In this document: positions 25,590-34,305 of the stretch, in pieces | Layout: every line of letters starts with the position of its first letter | Position numbering within the stretch: the stretch's first letter is position 1 | Source: Sulfitobacter noctilucicola | GTDB taxonomy: Bacteria > Pseudomonadota > Alphaproteobacteria > Rhodobacterales > Rhodobacteraceae | Assembly (NCBI RefSeq): GCF_000622385.1 | Contig: NZ_JASD01000006.1 | Coordinates: forward strand, 62,001 to 126,000 | Reading direction: 5' to 3' | Length of the DNA: 64,000 nt | Made by a program: the position numbers and the translations under genes | The notes under the pieces: generated by a model | What the model saw: only the letters and a program-made list of their open reading frames with translations | Databases searched by the model: none | Told to the model about the DNA's origin: nothing

Positions 25590-26669
25590 ATGTTCGGACA
25601 AAGACTCAGGCTTGCCCGCAAGCGGGCGGGTCTATCCATGCAAGCGCTCGCGGAGCGCGTAACCCCAAGCGTGTCAGCGCAGGCCATCAGCAAATACGAG
25701 GCGGACAAGATGATGCCGTCCTCGTCAGTGCTGGTCGGCCTCGGCAAGGCGCTCGGCGTGTCACTGGACTTCCTGCTCGGCGGTCAGGTCGAAGCTCTGG
25801 AAAGCGTCGAGTGGCGAAAGAACTCGACCGCCTCGGCGCAGGATCGCGCGATGGCGGAATCCATCGTCATCGAGAAGCTCGAAGACTATCTCGCCATCGA
25901 GAACATCCTCGATATGCACCCCGCTGAAGACCCCTTCGCCGCGCTGCGCGTGGACATGGTGGCCGATGAAGAGGCCATCGACGCCAAGGCGCGGGACGTG
26001 CGGCGCGAGTGGCAGCTTGGGATCGACCCGATCCCGAGTATGACCGCCCTGCTCGAAGACAAGGGACTCAAGGTCATCGAGGCCGATCTCCCGGAACGCA
26101 TCAACGGGCTGGCCTGTCATGTCGAACGGGCGGAGGGCGCACCGACTGAGGTGATCGTCGTCTCGCGGCACACCAATGTCGAACGCAAGCGCTTCAACCT
26201 CGCCCACGAACTCGCGCACCGGATCATCACCGAAACCGGCAATGCCGCACTGAAAAAGGAGCCCTCGATGCACCGCTTCGCGGGGGCGTTCCTCATTCCG
26301 CGTGAGCATCTGGAAGAGGAAGCTGGCCGAAACCGTCACGGCATGACCTGGATAGAGATCATGCGGCTCAAGCGCACCTATGGCGTCTCCGCCGCCGCGA
26401 TGCTCGTGCGGCTCGGCCAGGTGGGCATCCTGTCGAAGAGCGCTGTGGAATATGCGTTCAAGACCTATGCGCGAAGCTGGCGGCGCGAGGAGCCGGAGCC
26501 TATCGGTCCAGGCGAGGGCTTTGCGGCCTTCGAGAAGCCGCAGCGCTTCGAGCGCCTCGTCTGGCGCGCCCTCGGCGAGGAGATGATTTCCCCCGTGCGG
26601 GCGGCGCAGATGCTCGGGCTCCCCTTGAGCGTTGTCGAACGCGACATCAGGGGGCCTCGTGACCAGTGA
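25590..26669 (+). CDS. XRE HTH fused to ImmA/IrrE-type metalloprotease
   Basis: 359 residues. Residues 1-65 form an XRE HTH (LARKRAGLSMQALAERV, SAQAISKYEADK). The central part is an ImmA/IrrE zinc protease with H206-E-L-A-H210 in FNLAHELAHR, and a C-terminal helical part follows. ImmA/IrrE proteases cleave a cognate repressor after stress. GAGAGGA lies just upstream of ATG 25590. It is divergent from a CBASS operon, where separate CapH (HTH) and CapP (protease) genes are known regulators; here both activities are in one chain. It may instead be the antitoxin of the PIN gene it overlaps. Confidence 0.85.
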   Translation: MFGQRLRLARKRAGLSMQALAERVTPSVSAQAISKYEADKMMPSSSVLVGLGKALGVSLDFLLGGQVEALESVEWRKNSTASAQDRAMAESIVIEKLEDYLAIENILDMHPAEDPFAALRVDMVADEEAIDAKARDVRREWQLGIDPIPSMTALLEDKGLKVIEADLPERINGLACHVERAEGAPTEVIVVSRHTNVERKRFNLAHELAHRIITETGNAALKKEPSMHRFAGAFLIPREHLEEEAGRNRHGMTWIEIMRLKRTYGVSAAAMLVRLGQVGILSKSAVEYAFKTYARSWRREEPEPIGPGEGFAAFEKPQRFERLVWRALGEEMISPVRAAQMLGLPLSVVERDIRGPRDQ

Positions 26670-27172
26670 CCTGTGTTGTCGTCAATGATGCGTCCTGTCT
26701 GATCGACTTGAAGAAGGGAGAGTTGCTGCACGTCCTGCTGCGGCTGCCCTATCGCTTCATCGTGCCCCTGCCCATCCGTGAGGAGGAGCTGCTCGATTTC
26801 ACGGCGCAGGAATGGCGGATGCTCGAAGACGGTGGCCTCGCCACCTACGATCTGCCGGGGGAAGAGGTCGCGCGGGTTTTCGCTCTAAAGCGGGAACATA
26901 GCCGCCTGTCGGCCAATGATTGCTTCGCCCTCGTGACGACAACCTGCCAGGAAAACGGCATCCTCCTGACCGGCGACAACCTTCTACGCAAGGTCGCCAC
27001 CGCTCGCGCGGTGCGCGTTCATGGCGTCCTCTGGATCATCGACGAGCTGCACGCCGCCGAAGCCTGCGATGTCGGGCTTCTTGTCTCCGCCCTGCAAATC
27101 TGGCGGGCGGATGAGGCGGTCTTCCTACCCCCCGCCGAGATCGACAAGCGGCTGCGCCGTCTCGGGGCATAA
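26666..27172 (+). CDS. PIN-like domain protein (putative RNase)
   Basis: 168 residues. PIN-type acidic positions can be seen: VVNDASCLIDL at the N-terminus, an acidic residue near the middle, LSANDCFAL, and TGDNLLRKVA. The C-terminal 35 residues are extra. PIN proteins are Mg2+-dependent RNases and often toxins. GTG start, overlapping the stop of the HTH-metalloprotease gene by four bases, so the pair is translationally coupled. Either a toxin with its antitoxin, or an effector tied to the neighbouring CBASS. Confidence 0.72.
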   Translation: MTCVVVNDASCLIDLKKGELLHVLLRLPYRFIVPLPIREEELLDFTAQEWRMLEDGGLATYDLPGEEVARVFALKREHSRLSANDCFALVTTTCQENGILLTGDNLLRKVATARAVRVHGVLWIIDELHAAEACDVGLLVSALQIWRADEAVFLPPAEIDKRLRRLGA

Positions 27173-27327
27173 TCTGAACAAGGTGGAGATGGCTGGACCC
27201 TGCCCACGACGTTCCGAGCGAAAGATCGAACGGTCATGCAAACCAGCCCCTTTTTTCGGCGTCAAAAAGCATCGTTTGTGACATTCAGCGTTACGGAAGC
27301 TACGCGCAGGTCGCCATGCCCGCCACC

Positions 27328-29340
27328 CTATCGCGCAACCAGCCTTTCACCATCCTCCTCTCGCAGCATCGCTTCCATGTCGTCCAAGCCATCGACTGCA
27401 GAGCGCATCTGCGCCTCATCAGCTACGCTCGCTGCCTCTGCATCGGCGACCTGGCTTCCAAAATCCATCTCCATCTGGCGCTGTTCCTCGGCGATAACGG
27501 TTTGAACGACAGGCGCGGTCTTTTTTGGAGCGACGTCGGTTTGCTTTGACGTTTGGCTGCCAGCATCTTGGTGTGCGGTCTCCACAACGGCGTCAGACCC
27601 ACCTGGTCCGTTCGAAGGCGGAGTCATCGGCATGGCGCGCACGCTCAACGGGAGATTGCCCTGCGATCCCCCTCCCCCCGGCTTCGGAAACGGCAACTCG
27701 CCTGATTGCGCCGCGTGGATCGCCTTGAAGAGCCGGTCGTCAAAATATTGAATCCGCTTTGCACGGACAGGCATTTGCGCATCGATGACCATAACGATCT
27801 CATCAAGCGGCAGGCGGCGCGCCTCGTCTTCGGGGAGCAGAGAGCTCTCTTCGGTCCGTGTGGATTGGCTACGCCCTTCAAAGGGGTTCTTGCCGATAGA
27901 CTGCGAGCGAGTGACCACGGTCTTCGTGGTCTTGCCGACCGCCTTGCTCAGCTCCTCGACAGTCTTTTCATCCGAAGGAGTAAGGTAGAGCTTCACGCCC
28001 GCATTGCCCTGCAGGGCACGGCGGGTGTTCTCGCCATAGATTTCATCGAGGGCTGGGATCGTTTGCGTGACCACGGCCAGGTGACCGCGATAGGTGCGCA
28101 GGGTCTCTATGCTCTCGACCACAATGGGCATCTTGCCCAAACGATTGAACTCGTCGAGCATGATCATCACGGGCCAGGGCTCATCCGGCCCGGGGTCCTT
28201 TTCCTGCATGGCGGAGAGGAGATCGGAAAAGAAGAGCCGGATCAGCGGCGCCAGCGGCTTCACCATCAACGGTTGGACCACGAGGTAGACGGAGAAGGGT
28301 TTCTTGCGGATCGTTCGGAAATCAAAATCCGACGCCGCCGTCGCCTCATCGATGGCCGGGTTCTGCCATTGATCGAGCCCCGAGGTCATCAGGAGCGAGA
28401 CGTAAGAGGTCAGGGTGTCATTGTTGGTCGAAGCCAACCGCGTGAAGATCAGCTTGGCGGCCCTGTTGTCGACCTCATGGCCCCGTGCGAAATACTCCTT
28501 CTGCTTGTTCCCGCCCGAGGCGGCGATGCGGTAGATCTCGCCCAAGGTCGGACGTTTGCGCTGGAAGGCCAAAAGCCCTGCCGCCACGAAGAGATCGATC
28601 CCGCCCTTGAGGAGGCCTTGCACGCGGTCGTTGTCGCTTTGCAGAAAAAGCGTCGCCAGGAGCTGCAGTTCCATCTGCTGGCGCGCGGGATCTTTCAGCT
28701 CGAAGATACGCAGGAGCGGGTTGTAGCGATGCGTGCGCTTGCCCTCCCAATCGGTGGGGGCAAAGCGATACACCTTGTCGCCTTGGGCAGCGCGGTGGCG
28801 GGCCGTGGCCTCGAAACACTCGCCCTTCACATCAAGTGTCACGGCGGAGCCTTGCCAGGTCAGCAGGTTCGGAATGACAAAGCCCGTGGTCTTGCCGCGG
28901 CCCGTGGGGGCCACGATCAGCGCATGCGGGAAGACCTTGGAGCAAATGTAATTGGCGCGGGAGCCCGGCGGCCCCAGCTTGCCGAGGATGAACCCCGTAC
29001 CGGGCGCCCCGAAGAAGCCGTTGGCCTTCATCTCACGCGCGGTCTGCCAATGGGTCTGGCCAAACCGTGTCAGGGCGGACCCCGAGAGGGCGAGGCTCAG
29101 CATCAGGCCGGCGGCGGCAAAGCTGCCGATGATCAGATGGATGAGCTGGGCATCCTCGGGGCGGCGATCGCGGATCGTCAGATAGTTCTGCGCGATGTAG
29201 GCAAAGTCGATCTCAGCCCCGAAGCCGAGATCCTGGTAGGTCAGTACCGCCGAGACGATAGTATAGCCCATGGCGGCGGTCACAAGCGTGACGAGAAACA
29301 CACCGGCCGCGATCCGCGCCTTTCCCATGGACGCGTTCAA
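27328..29340 (-). CDS. virD4: VirD4/TraG-family coupling protein
   Basis: 670 residues: two N-terminal membrane helices (about 10-32 and 65-90), Walker A APTGRGKTTG (about 143-152), Walker B VMIMLDEFNRLGKM, and the TraG motif VTQTIPALDEIYG. A long acidic, low-complexity C-terminal tail (about 560-670) may bind substrates. It docks the relaxase-DNA complex on the T4SS. The ATGA overlap with the relaxase gene shows coupling. Confidence 0.94.
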   Translation of the reverse strand: MNASMGKARIAAGVFLVTLVTAAMGYTIVSAVLTYQDLGFGAEIDFAYIAQNYLTIRDRRPEDAQLIHLIIGSFAAAGLMLSLALSGSALTRFGQTHWQTAREMKANGFFGAPGTGFILGKLGPPGSRANYICSKVFPHALIVAPTGRGKTTGFVIPNLLTWQGSAVTLDVKGECFEATARHRAAQGDKVYRFAPTDWEGKRTHRYNPLLRIFELKDPARQQMELQLLATLFLQSDNDRVQGLLKGGIDLFVAAGLLAFQRKRPTLGEIYRIAASGGNKQKEYFARGHEVDNRAAKLIFTRLASTNNDTLTSYVSLLMTSGLDQWQNPAIDEATAASDFDFRTIRKKPFSVYLVVQPLMVKPLAPLIRLFFSDLLSAMQEKDPGPDEPWPVMIMLDEFNRLGKMPIVVESIETLRTYRGHLAVVTQTIPALDEIYGENTRRALQGNAGVKLYLTPSDEKTVEELSKAVGKTTKTVVTRSQSIGKNPFEGRSQSTRTEESSLLPEDEARRLPLDEIVMVIDAQMPVRAKRIQYFDDRLFKAIHAAQSGELPFPKPGGGGSQGNLPLSVRAMPMTPPSNGPGGSDAVVETAHQDAGSQTSKQTDVAPKKTAPVVQTVIAEEQRQMEMDFGSQVADAEAASVADEAQMRSAVDGLDDMEAMLREEDGERLVAR

Positions 29341-31676
29341 TGGACCTGACCCCGCTCGATCTCGCCATCCACGTCTGTCGCGCGGTGTTTTTCATATTCG
29401 GTGTCGGCAAGATCATCGACCACCTGGCGCAAGGCCTCCGTGTTGGCCGTCGCGGCATCGGATTGCAGATAGACTTTGGCGACATAGAGCCGGTCGAGGC
29501 GGTCCTCGAGAACCTTCTCCAGCGCATCGGCATCGCCAGATGTGAGCCGGTCGAGTTGGCGAACGTCCAGCACCCGCGCGATCTCGTCGCGAAATGCGTC
29601 CCGCTCCGCCTCGGTCTCGAAAGGCGCGGACAACTTCCCCGCCCGCTCATGGTCCAAGACACGCGCGATTTCGTCTGCGAGACGGTCGGTACGGTCAGAC
29701 TGCGGTGCAGTTTCATCGCGGGCCGCGAGGATGTCGTCGCGCGTGCCAACCCCAAGCCCGTCGCGCATCTCGGTTTCACGGCGGACCTGATTGATAGCCT
29801 CTGTGTCCCGGATCTCGACGACGGCCGCATAGGTCGCACCGAGCCCACGGGCGAGGTGGGACGGCATGTCCGGGTAGCGCGCGCGCAAATCATCCGTGAC
29901 AGCATCCGCAATGGGCGTGCGGAGGTCGCGTCCTTCCATGATCCGGTCGACCTCGCGGGTGATCTCGCTGGCGCGGGTCGCTTCGGTGATGGTCTCCCTG
30001 TAGGGCTCAGACCGGTTAATCACATCGCCGGGGCGTGCGAGCAGGCCCGGGTGTGCTTCGAGATACGTGCGCTGCTCCGTCTCAATCCGGCGCTCCGCCC
30101 GTGAGACCACCTCCCAATCCCGGTCCTCTATCTGCTGCGCGGTCAGGCCGTCTGCGCGCATCTCCTGACGGATTGTCCCTTCCATCGCCCGCACGGCGTC
30201 CTCGTGATAATGGAACCGCTCGCTGACCGCTTCCGCTTCCATGACCCCATCCCGGCGCGGCACGTTCTCTCGCTCCAACAGCGTGCCAAGCTCCACATGC
30301 ACATCGTTGAGAATGACGCGCGCCTGTTCCAGATCGGCGCGGCGTTCGAGGTTCAGATCGCGCGCCTCGGCCACCTTGGAGAGATCATCAGCGATCCATT
30401 GATGCTCCAGCGCAGCATTGGAGGCCCCAGTCTCGATCCGGGCCACCACTTCCGATGTGCTGATACCCGTGCCCCGCAGAGCAGCGTCGATCCGTGAGCG
30501 CAGGCGCGGCTCAGTGAGGCGCTCCAATTGGTTCTCTTGGATGTTTGCGTCGGAGTAGACCCCGCCTTTCGACGGCGCCTCAGACAACGTGCTCGAACGC
30601 AATCCGAGAGGCTGCATGTGCTGGACCTGCGCCTGGATCTCGATGAGGCGCTTTTCCAGCACGGGACGTTCCGCGTCAGACTTCTCGGCGACCATGCCCT
30701 GCACCCGCGCAAGCTTCTCCGCATAGAGGCTTCTCAGATCCTCGAAACTCTGATCCTCGGCCATATAGACATCTCCTGTTCGGTCCACCTGCCCGCCATG
30801 CGCGAGCACCTCGCCCGCGCGGAAGAGGGCTGCCGCAATATCCTCGCGAGCCTCCCGCGAGGCTTCCGCGGCAAGCGAATGGTAGACGGTCCTGGTGTTG
30901 GCGATCTCCGCGAGCGTCCGGGTCAGGTCGGCCCCCACACGTTCCCGCTCGCGTGGCGCGCGACCCTCTTCTTTCGCGGCGTAGACCTCGCTAGCTCGGG
31001 CGGGGTAATGCACGACACCGCGATCGACGCGGCGCGTGGCCTCAAGGCGCACGCCATACTTTTCCGCCTCCTCGACCATGGCGAGGCGGAAGTCGTCATA
31101 ATTGAAGCGGTGGTTGCGACCGAGGAAAAAGAACTCGCCTTCCTGCGAGCGGCGGTTCAGCACCAGATGCGCATGGGGATGATCGCGGTCCTCGTGCACA
31201 GCAATGATGTAATCGAAATGCCCCTCATCGGTCTGGAAGAACCGCTCGGCCACATCCGTCGCAATGTCGCGCACATCCTCGCCGCGGGTGCCGATGGGGA
31301 AGGACATGAGCATGTGGGTGGTCTGACCAAGCTTGGGTTTGAAGCCCGCATCCCACCGTTTGGCAAAGCGCTCGGTGAGGTCCTTGATGTCCTTCGCCTC
31401 AAGCCTCGCCTTGCCATCCAGAAACCCGCTACTGTCCACGATATGGGTGGACTTGGTGGTGAGGTACTCGAGCTGGTTCATCAGCTGCGATTTGGTATGC
31501 GTCCCCCCGCCCCGGATCGCCTTGAAGACCGCCGGACGGTGCCCGGCTGCCGCGCGCACAAGCTGGCTCTGCTTGGCGACATGCAGCCCCTGCATCGAGC
31601 CTCGGATGCGGCTCCAGCCATCCCGGAACACCTCGCCGGTGACGGCGTCGACTGCATCATTCAGCCGCATGGGCAA
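29337..31676 (-). CDS. VirD2-like conjugative relaxase
   Basis: 779 residues. The N-terminal 250 residues hold the relaxase fold with the three-histidine metal motif HEDRDHPHAHLVLNRR (about 160-175); an upstream Tyr in the Q-L-E-Y-L-T region is the candidate nicking residue. The motif resembles VirD2-type (MOBP-like) relaxases. The rest is a long helical, acidic region with few landmarks, likely the T4SS signal at the C-terminus. It overlaps the MobC-like gene by 20 bp and virD4 by four. Confidence 0.88.
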   Translation of the reverse strand: MPMRLNDAVDAVTGEVFRDGWSRIRGSMQGLHVAKQSQLVRAAAGHRPAVFKAIRGGGTHTKSQLMNQLEYLTTKSTHIVDSSGFLDGKARLEAKDIKDLTERFAKRWDAGFKPKLGQTTHMLMSFPIGTRGEDVRDIATDVAERFFQTDEGHFDYIIAVHEDRDHPHAHLVLNRRSQEGEFFFLGRNHRFNYDDFRLAMVEEAEKYGVRLEATRRVDRGVVHYPARASEVYAAKEEGRAPRERERVGADLTRTLAEIANTRTVYHSLAAEASREAREDIAAALFRAGEVLAHGGQVDRTGDVYMAEDQSFEDLRSLYAEKLARVQGMVAEKSDAERPVLEKRLIEIQAQVQHMQPLGLRSSTLSEAPSKGGVYSDANIQENQLERLTEPRLRSRIDAALRGTGISTSEVVARIETGASNAALEHQWIADDLSKVAEARDLNLERRADLEQARVILNDVHVELGTLLERENVPRRDGVMEAEAVSERFHYHEDAVRAMEGTIRQEMRADGLTAQQIEDRDWEVVSRAERRIETEQRTYLEAHPGLLARPGDVINRSEPYRETITEATRASEITREVDRIMEGRDLRTPIADAVTDDLRARYPDMPSHLARGLGATYAAVVEIRDTEAINQVRRETEMRDGLGVGTRDDILAARDETAPQSDRTDRLADEIARVLDHERAGKLSAPFETEAERDAFRDEIARVLDVRQLDRLTSGDADALEKVLEDRLDRLYVAKVYLQSDAATANTEALRQVVDDLADTEYEKHRATDVDGEIERGQVH

Positions 31677-32250
31677 ACTCCTTCAGCGCGGCCGTAGCCT
31701 CGAGCTGCATCGCATCCCGACGGCGGCGCAGGAGCAGGTCGATCTCGTCGGCGGAATCCAGAATGAACCGCGCCAGCCCCCGCATCTGCGCAAGGCGCAA
31801 TTCGGTGAACTCGGCATTCGCGCGCGCCACGGCCGCGTGCCCCATCCGGTTGGCCCGCGTCATCTGCTTGGCGATCTGCCCGACCCCATTCCCGACCTCG
31901 TGCAGAGAAGCGCGGTAGCGCGCCATCTCTGCTGCCATCTGCGCGTCCGGAACGAACACCCCGCCTGCCGCCTGGATGAGCCGCCGAAGCCCCTCGGCCC
32001 GGCTCTCGATCCCGGCCTTCGCCAACACCGCGTCGAGCGCCGCAAGCTCCGCAGCCGTGACCTTCACACTGACCGCCGAGACCGGAATTGCGGCATCTGT
32101 CTGGCGCTCCGCATCGGCTTTGAGCGTGTACTGGATCGCCCGCGGAGACACGCCAAACCGCTCAGCAAGCACCGAAGTGGAAACGCCTTCCGCAGCCTCG
32201 CGAACGATCTCCATGCGGTCCGCATCTGAGAGACGTTTTGAGCGCGACAT
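31657..32250 (-). CDS. MobC-like relaxosome accessory protein
   Basis: 197 residues. The N-terminal part has a homeodomain-like HTH (SVLAERFGVSPRAIQYTLK). A mobilisation-protein region follows: ITKQM-like segment QIAKQMTRANRM preceded by LHEVGNGVG, typical of MobC/TraJ proteins that bind oriT and help the relaxase. It is the first gene of the mob-virD4 operon and lies directly beside the candidate origin of transfer. Confidence 0.75.
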   Translation of the reverse strand: MSRSKRLSDADRMEIVREAAEGVSTSVLAERFGVSPRAIQYTLKADAERQTDAAIPVSAVSVKVTAAELAALDAVLAKAGIESRAEGLRRLIQAAGGVFVPDAQMAAEMARYRASLHEVGNGVGQIAKQMTRANRMGHAAVARANAEFTELRLAQMRGLARFILDSADEIDLLLRRRRDAMQLEATAALKEFAHAAE

Positions 32251-32345
32251 GCGAAGAAAGACCCCCTATTTCCTGCCACCTTCCACCAAGGCTGCCCCTA
32301 CCTTACGATAATATACTAAGCTGTCAATTATATATTTACGGTGCA
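32251..32345. other. Candidate origin of transfer (oriT) beside the mob genes
   Basis: A short gene-free segment upstream of the MobC-like gene contains TATTTCCTGCC (32267-32277), similar to the TATCCTGCC nick core of RP4-type origins but two bases longer. It is followed by an AT-rich tract ending at about 32340. Position beside mobC and the relaxase gene is where oriT usually lies. The nick site itself is inferred. Confidence 0.4.
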
Positions 32346-32812
32346 TTCAGTCCCAGGCAGCCTTGGTGTCCGCTTCCCCCGCGGCCCGCAGGGGCGCGGG
32401 CCTGCCGCCCTCACCACCGGGCGACCCACCTGTCCAATGGGTCCCCTTCCCCAGCAGCGCCCGAGGGTCTGGCCGAACACGCACGTGTTCGGACGGAACC
32501 GCGGGCGGGCGCAAACCCCACCGACAGGGCGGACAGGCAGGGTCAAGGAGGGCCAGATTTGGCTCCGCCAAATCTCTGCCGCAAAAACCGGGAGGCCCTG
32601 GCCGATAGGTTTTTGCGGATGGCCCCCTTGAGGCTGACTGGCCGGTCTGTCGCGGCCTGATCATTCCGGGGGAAGTGCGTCCGTTCAATACGCAGCGACC
32701 GGCGGCTTCGTGAGGTCGCCTCGGGCGATCTAACCGCCGGACCCGGCATCCCTGGAACCGGGATCAGGCCGCCTCGAGATCGTCTCGGGGCGGCCCATCT
32801 TCATCAGAGGAT
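32346..32812. other. GC-rich gene-free region with several perfect hairpins
   Basis: No convincing gene is seen. Three perfect inverted repeats are present: CCGAACACG-CA-CGTGTTCGG (32473-32492), AGATTTGGC-TCC-GCCAAATCT (32555-32575), and GCAAAAACC paired with GGTTTTTGC (32581-32616). This fits the leading region of a conjugative origin or single-strand promoters. Open frames across it on both strands are Pro/Arg-rich and look spurious. Confidence 0.5.
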
Positions 32813-33019
32813 TCAGTCCTGAGGGTCCTTCGCGCTCGGCGGGAACATCACCAGCTCCGAGACCGCGACCGGAAAGTCGAGCTTGAGGCTGAAGAACTCC
32901 GAGCCATCCCCGTTGCGGGTGTTGCGGAACATCGCACCCACGCGCTGAAAACGGGTGCGCTCCTGGCCATCGGTATCGGTGAACTTGACGGGGACGGTGG
33001 CGACGTAGTGGTTGGTCAT
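32813..33019 (-). CDS. Small conserved-looking hypothetical protein
   Basis: 68 residues, soluble, beta-rich: MTNHYVATVPVKFTDTDG, then RVGAMFRNTRNGDGSEFFSLKLDFP. The sequence pattern resembles a one-domain, single-strand-binding-like protein distantly reminiscent of DUF736 proteins (one is at 62274-63002). AGGAG lies a few bases upstream of the ATG at 33019. I do not assign a function. It is a lone gene beside the oriT region. Confidence 0.6.
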   Translation of the reverse strand: MTNHYVATVPVKFTDTDGQERTRFQRVGAMFRNTRNGDGSEFFSLKLDFPVAVSELVMFPPSAKDPQD

Positions 33020-33646
33020 TTGGGTTACTCCTTGTTGCGATGGGGATCACCCGGCACGGGGGCAAGAGGCACGGTCGCAAGCGCAAATGCGGAGGGTCCG
33101 CGGCTCCGCCGTGGAAGCCGTATTTGTGCTTGCCGAAGCGTGAGCTGAGGGCACGAACGGGCCGACCCCGTGCGATCCACATGCATAGCAAAAAGGAGGG
33201 ACCCGATTGACCTGTGCCATCACGCAGTCGCCACCATCCGCGTCCACGTCCTGCCGAACCTGGCCGGGGTGCTGATGATGCCCGCCCGCGTGGATGCGAT
33301 GTTCCGAAACACGCCCCGAGGGACGTGCAGCTCTTCAGCCTCATGTGCGATGTCTCGACCCCTCGCGTCTTGCGCTGCGGACGATGTGTCTGAGGTGCGC
33401 ACCATCCCCAGCCCGCACCGATGCGGATGGGCCGCACTCTGACGGACTGGGTAAAGGGATAACGGTGCTGGCCGCCGCAGACTGCCGATCACGCGTGACC
33501 GATTGCACGCACCATGAGACATGACGAAAGGGCCGCGCCAAGCGCGACCCCGACCCACCTTCTGATCAGGACTACCTCACATGGCTGCTCGAACCCCCGA
33601 AGGGCCCACCATGTGACGCGCACGAAGTTGACGGTAGTCAAGATCA
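33020..33646. other. Gene-free stretch before parDE
   Basis: No frame with convincing protein character is seen on either strand. The stretch is GC-rich with small hairpins, and contains the first copy of a CATGAG...GACGAAAGGGCC hairpin repeat near its right end (33513-33553). Confidence 0.4.
33513..33553. repeat. Hairpin direct repeat, copy 1
   Basis: CATGAG (33513) and GACGAAAGGGCC (33523) are followed by a GC stem (GCGC-CAA-GCGC) and GCGACCCC. The second copy at 35412-35454 keeps the same 10-bp spacing between the two motifs. The two copies bracket the parDE and nucleotidyltransferase genes. Confidence 0.5.
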
Positions 33647-33697
33647 TGGCAAATATTGCCAACTTCTTTGACAAGATATGGCAGGTGATGATATCTT
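33647..33697 (+). promoter_or_regulatory. Promoter and operator dyads of parDE
   Basis: TGGCAA-ATA-TTGCCA (33647-33661) is a perfect dyad. It is followed by TTGACA (33668-33673) and TATCTT (33692-33697), 18 bp apart. A second inverted repeat, AAGATAT...ATATCTT (33673-33697), spans the promoter. Autorepression by the ParD-like antitoxin or the ParDE complex is the likely use. Confidence 0.6.
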
Positions 33698-33719
33698 GGG
33701 TCAATGAAGGAGGACTGCT

Positions 33720-33965
33720 ATGGCGACGATGAATGTTTCTCTCCCCGATCCGATGAAGACCTGGGTTGAAGCACGACTGAAGGATGGCAGCTTCAGCAAT
33801 ACGAGTGATTATGTGCGTCACCTTATCCGCCGTGACCAGGAGCGCGCGCAAGCGATCGATGCTTTGCAGCAAGCGATCGATGAAGGCCTCAAGAGCGGCG
33901 ACCCCGAGCCATTCGACTTCAAGACGTTCAAGGCGCGGATGCGGGAGAAGCATGCCCGCAAGTAA
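33720..33965 (+). CDS. parD: ParD-like (ribbon-helix-helix) antitoxin
   Basis: 81 residues. The N-terminal strand MATMNVSLPDPMKTWVEARL and the helices SNTSDYVRHLIRRDQ match the ParD/CopG ribbon-helix-helix fold; the acidic, flexible C-terminus would wrap the toxin. AGGAGG lies 6 bases upstream of the ATG. Its 3' end overlaps the toxin gene by 14 bases. It would bind its own promoter dyads. Confidence 0.9.
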   Translation: MATMNVSLPDPMKTWVEARLKDGSFSNTSDYVRHLIRRDQERAQAIDALQQAIDEGLKSGDPEPFDFKTFKARMREKHARK

Positions 33966-34272
33966 TCTCACCGCCTACCGGCTGACACCCGCCGCCCAGC
34001 GAGATCTGGAAGACATCTGGTTTTACACAGCACAAACATGGTCGATGGCGCAGGCCGACCGCTACACCGACATCCTGGAAGATACCTTCGATCGGTTACT
34101 CTTCATGCCGGAGATGGCACGCGAGCGCCCAGAGTTCGATCCACCTGTCCGCATCCATCCCAGCGCTGAGCATCTGATCATTTATCGGGTTGAGCAAGAT
34201 CAGTTGATCATCTTACGCGTCCTGGGAGCCGGGCAGGATTGGCACGTGATCTTGAGAGCGGCAGATCAATAG
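33952..34272 (+). CDS. parE: ParE-family toxin
   Basis: 106 residues of the RelE/ParE fold: YRLTPAAQRDLEDIWFYTA, a helical hairpin in the middle, then MARERPEFDP, EHLIIYRVEQDQLIILRVLG. ParE toxins typically inhibit DNA gyrase. The ATG at 33952 lies inside parD, normal for this family. Together the pair probably stabilises the element. Confidence 0.9.
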   Translation: MPASNLTAYRLTPAAQRDLEDIWFYTAQTWSMAQADRYTDILEDTFDRLLFMPEMARERPEFDPPVRIHPSAEHLIIYRVEQDQLIILRVLGAGQDWHVILRAADQ

Positions 34273-34305
34273 CAGGGTGGATCCTGTATGTCCTCGCCTC
34301 CACCA

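Noticed and set aside
27706..29349. 547-codon frame antisense to virD4
   Set aside because: Arg/Gly/His-rich, no motif, fully within a convincing gene; a byproduct of high GC.
30528..31697. 389-codon frame antisense to the relaxase gene
   Set aside because: No recognisable domain; the opposite strand holds the complete HEDRDHPHAH relaxase motif.
32347..32688. Overlapping Pro/Arg-rich frames in the oriT-adjacent region
   Set aside because: Low complexity, present in several frames on both strands, no ribosome binding site.
33220..33558. 112-codon reverse frame ending before parDE
   Set aside because: Arg/Ser/His-rich, spans a hairpin repeat, no ribosome binding site or domain.
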